Below are positions 13,332 through 15,832 of a stretch of 15,832 nucleotides of DNA, piece by piece. Location of the stretch: NCBI GenBank assembly GCA_002347985.1, contig DDYM01000038.1:82428-98259 (forward strand). The letters are read 5' to 3'. Position 1 is the stretch's first letter. Each line of letters starts with the position of its first letter. The notes under the pieces were generated by a model, which worked only from the letters and a program-made list of their open reading frames with translations, was not told the origin of the DNA and did not search any database. This stretch comes from Bacteroidetes bacterium UBA2234 (GTDB lineage: Bacteria; Bacteroidota; Bacteroidia; NS11-12g; UBA955). Position numbers and translations under genes: made by a program.

Positions 13332-15832
13332 ATGAGCCAACAAACCGTTAACACCAAGGGCCTAAATTTTGCCCGCATGAACACCGCCGATGGTGTATCA
13401 CCCTTTGATCAATTCAAGTACGATTATCGCGCATCTGTTATCAAGAAGCCAGACGGTAGTGTGGTATTTGAGATGAAGAATGTGGAAGTACCTGAAGGAT
13501 GGAGTCAGGTAGCTACAGACATTTTGGCTCAGAAGTATTTCCGTAAGGCGGGTGTTCCACAGGCCGACGGTAGTTTGGGTAGTGAAAGATCTGTGAAGGA
13601 GGTTGCACATCGTCTTGCTGCATGTTGGAGACATTGGGGTGAAAAGTATGGTTATTTTGAAAATGCATCAGACGCTCAGGTGTTTTATGATGAATTGATT
13701 TATTCGTTGTTGAATCAGGAATCGGCTCCCAATTCACCACAATGGTTTAATACAGGCTTACACAACAGTTATGCAATTACGGGCAAACCACAGGGTCACT
13801 ATTTTGTAGATCCTGATACTGAGAAGTTGATGAAGAGTACTTCGGCTTACGAGCGTCCTCAGCCACATGCTTGTTTCATTTTGTCGGTTGACGATGATTT
13901 GGTAAACGAGGGTGGTATCATGGATTTGTGGGTTCGTGAAGCGCGTATCTTCAAATACGGTTCTGGTGTAGGAACTAACTTCAGCAAGGTTCGTGGATCT
14001 GGTGAGAAGTTGAGTGGTGGTGGAACGAGTTCTGGTTTGATGAGTTTCTTGAAGATTGGAGATCGTTCTGCGGGTGCAATCAAGAGTGGCGGAACTACTC
14101 GTCGTGCGGCCAAGATGGTCTGCTTGGATTTGGATCACCCAGATGCCATGGAATTCATCAAATGGAAAAGCACAGAGGAGCGCAAGGTAGCTGCTTTGAT
14201 TGCTGCTGGATATTCTAACGATTACGAAGGGGAGGCCTACAACACGGTGAGCGGACAAAACAGTAACAATTCTGTTCGTATTCCACATAGTTTCTTCCAC
14301 AAGTTGGAGAAGGGTGAAAATTGGGATTTCATTGCACGTTCAAACGGTGAAGTGATGAACAGCATGCCTGCCCAAGAAGTTTGGGATGCGATTGGTGATG
14401 CGGCTTGGGCTTGTGCGGATCCTGGGGTTCAATACGACGATACAATCAACGAGTGGCATACTTGTCCAGAAGGAGGAAGAATCAATGCTTCTAACCCATG
14501 TTCTGAATACATGTTCTTGGACAACACCGCTTGTAACTTGGCTTCTTTGAACTTGAGAAAGTTCTTCCATGAGGACACCAAGATTTTTGATATGGAGAAA
14601 TTCGAATACAGTGCACGTTTGTGGACAACGGTATTGGAAATTTCTGTGTTGATGGCACAGTTCCCATCAAAAGAGGTGGCTCAATTGAGTTATGATTATC
14701 GCACTTTGGGATTGGGTTACGCCAACTTGGGCTCAGTGTTGATGAGTGCTGGTATTCCTTACGATTCTTCTGAGGCTACAGCGATTTGCGGAGCGATCAC
14801 TGCAATATTGACAGGAACCGCTTATGCTACATCGGCGGAAATGGCGGCAGTAAAAGGTCCTTTCCGTATGTACGAGAAAAACAAGAAGCATATGTTGCGC
14901 GTTATCCGTAACCACAGATATGCAGCATACAATACGCCTTTGGCATTCGAAGGATTGGGTATCAAGCCAGTTTGTTTGGATGAAAAGCATTGCCCAGATT
15001 ACTTGTTGAAAGCGGCATGCAATGCATGGGACAAGGCGGTACAATGGGGTGAGAAGTATGGATATCGCAACGCACAATCTACAGTAATTGCTCCAACTGG
15101 AACCATTGGTTTGTTAATGGATTGCGATACTACAGGTATCGAACCTGATTTTGCTTTGGTAAAATATAAGAAGTTGAGTGGTGGTGGATACTTTAAGATT
15201 GTAAACCAAACGGTGCCTGTGGCATTGAAACATTTGGGTTACGACGAGAAGCAAACACAGGATATCGTTGACTATGCGAAGGGTCATCAGACATTCAAAG
15301 GTGCACCTCATATCAATCATGATAGCTTAACGGCTTTGGGTTTCAACGATGCGGATTTGGCAAAGTTGGAGTCGGAAGCACCGATGGCATTTGAAATCGG
15401 ATTTGTATTCAACCAATATTCATTGGGTGAAGAAACTTTACAGCGTTTGGGCTTTGATTCAGCGCAGTACAACAATCCTCGTTTCAACATGTTGCAGGCT
15501 TTGGGCTTTACCAAAGAGCAAATTGCAGAATGTAATGATTTTGTTGCGGGAACAATGACCATTGAAGGGGCGCCTCATTTGAAGGAAGAGCATTATTCAG
15601 TGTTTGATTGCGCAAACAAGTGTGGAAATAAAGGTGTTCGTTTCATTCATGCCAACGCACACATTCGTATGATGGCTGCAGCGCAACCATTCATTTCTGG
15701 TGCGATCAGTAAGACAATCAATTTGCCAAACGAGGCTACGGTTGACGAAATCAAAGAGTGTTACCACTTGAGTTGGACATTGGGATTGAAGGCGAATGCT
15801 TTGTACCGTGATGGTTGCAAGTTGAGTCAGCC
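13332..15832 (+). CDS. nrdJ: adenosylcobalamin-dependent (class II) ribonucleoside-diphosphate reductase, partial
   Basis: Large catalytic subunit that reduces ribonucleotides to deoxyribonucleotides using adenosylcobalamin to generate the thiyl radical. The frame is open from ATG 13332 ([20 protein letters not shown]) to the window end, 833 residues, so the C-terminal end is missing. Visible motifs: [20 protein letters not shown] with redox Cys181, [15 protein letters not shown], the active-site NPCSE (N388, C390, E392) and Cys401 in [13 protein letters not shown]390 and C401 are 11 apart, as C322 and C333 are in Thermotoga NrdJ, with C181 matching C134. [35 protein letters not shown] is typical of the class II monomeric/dimeric enzyme. 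The distal C-terminal redox cysteines and TSCPD-type domain lie beyond the window. No intein is seen. It has its own promoter. Confidence 0.95.
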   Translation, partial: MSQQTVNTKGLNFARMNTADGVSPFDQFKYDYRASVIKKPDGSVVFEMKNVEVPEGWSQVATDILAQKYFRKAGVPQADGSLGSERSVKEVAHRLAACWRHWGEKYGYFENASDAQVFYDELIYSLLNQESAPNSPQWFNTGLHNSYAITGKPQGHYFVDPDTEKLMKSTSAYERPQPHACFILSVDDDLVNEGGIMDLWVREARIFKYGSGVGTNFSKVRGSGEKLSGGGTSSGLMSFLKIGDRSAGAIKSGGTTRRAAKMVCLDLDHPDAMEFIKWKSTEERKVAALIAAGYSNDYEGEAYNTVSGQNSNNSVRIPHSFFHKLEKGENWDFIARSNGEVMNSMPAQEVWDAIGDAAWACADPGVQYDDTINEWHTCPEGGRINASNPCSEYMFLDNTACNLASLNLRKFFHEDTKIFDMEKFEYSARLWTTVLEISVLMAQFPSKEVAQLSYDYRTLGLGYANLGSVLMSAGIPYDSSEATAICGAITAILTGTAYATSAEMAAVKGPFRMYEKNKKHMLRVIRNHRYAAYNTPLAFEGLGIKPVCLDEKHCPDYLLKAACNAWDKAVQWGEKYGYRNAQSTVIAPTGTIGLLMDCDTTGIEPDFALVKYKKLSGGGYFKIVNQTVPVALKHLGYDEKQTQDIVDYAKGHQTFKGAPHINHDSLTALGFNDADLAKLESEAPMAFEIGFVFNQYSLGEETLQRLGFDSAQYNNPRFNMLQALGFTKEQIAECNDFVAGTMTIEGAPHLKEEHYSVFDCANKCGNKGVRFIHANAHIRMMAAAQPFISGAISKTINLPNEATVDEIKECYHLSWTLGLKANALYRDGCKLSQ

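Noticed and set aside
13758..14300. 180-codon open frame on the minus strand within nrdJ
   Set aside because: It is the complement of a well-conserved nrdJ region containing several active-site motifs; its product is Ser/Thr/Arg-rich with no recognisable domain.
13332..15832. Intein or intron within nrdJ
   Set aside because: RNR genes often host inteins, but the translation runs through all active-site motifs at normal spacing.

Overview
The window looks like a chromosomal segment of a member of the Bacteroidota, with moderate A+T content and very tightly packed genes. Three things support this. It carries a type IX secretion system plug protein, a DUF6029-like outer-membrane barrel and a group II GGGP synthase, all typical of that phylum. 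No start has a convincing Shine-Dalgarno sequence. Promoters fit the Bacteroidota pattern TTG ... TAnnTTTG instead of TTGACA/TATAAT. I cannot place it below phylum. There is no sign of phage, IS elements, CRISPR arrays, tRNA or rRNA.

Layout. 1-416 (-) is the 5' part of miaB, divergent from a secreted beta-barrel protein at 461-2161 (+). A trmN6-like tRNA methyltransferase (2166-2891, -) lies downstream of an orphan FecE/BtuD-type ABC ATPase (2902-3615, -). That ATPase starts back-to-back with a GNAT acetyltransferase (3625-4140, +). An ABC-F protein (4200-6179, +) and the T9SS plug protein (6211-7503, +) follow. A minus-strand operon reads long-chain prenyl diphosphate synthase (10716-9739), biotin carrier protein (9735-9244) and a GT39-like membrane glycosyltransferase (9216-7507). 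A thioredoxin-fold lipoprotein (10780-11676, +) is divergent from that operon and convergent with a second minus-strand pair, the GGGP synthase (13026-12265) and a small two-helix membrane protein (12260-11682). After a 305-base divergent intergenic region, a class II (B12-dependent) ribonucleotide reductase begins at 13332 (+) and runs off the window.

How the genes relate. Most are housekeeping genes: two tRNA modification enzymes, a ribosome-associated ABC-F ATPase and dNTP synthesis. The rest serve the envelope: a barrel protein, the T9SS plug, a lipoprotein, a polyprenyl-dependent glycosyltransferase, prenyl chain synthesis and an isoprenoid-ether lipid enzyme. The prenyl synthase could supply substrate to both the glycosyltransferase and the GGGP synthase pathway, but this is inference from co-location.

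The most interesting signal is regulatory. Several start codons lie only 4-10 bases after a TAnnTTTG-like -7 element, which predicts leaderless or nearly leaderless mRNAs. All three convergent gene pairs are separated by only 3-5 bases. A second signal is a set of complementary stems (13149-13242) in the pcrB/nrdJ intergenic region, just upstream of a good nrdJ promoter. I did not find a clear-cut novel multi-gene system (defence, mobile or biosynthetic).
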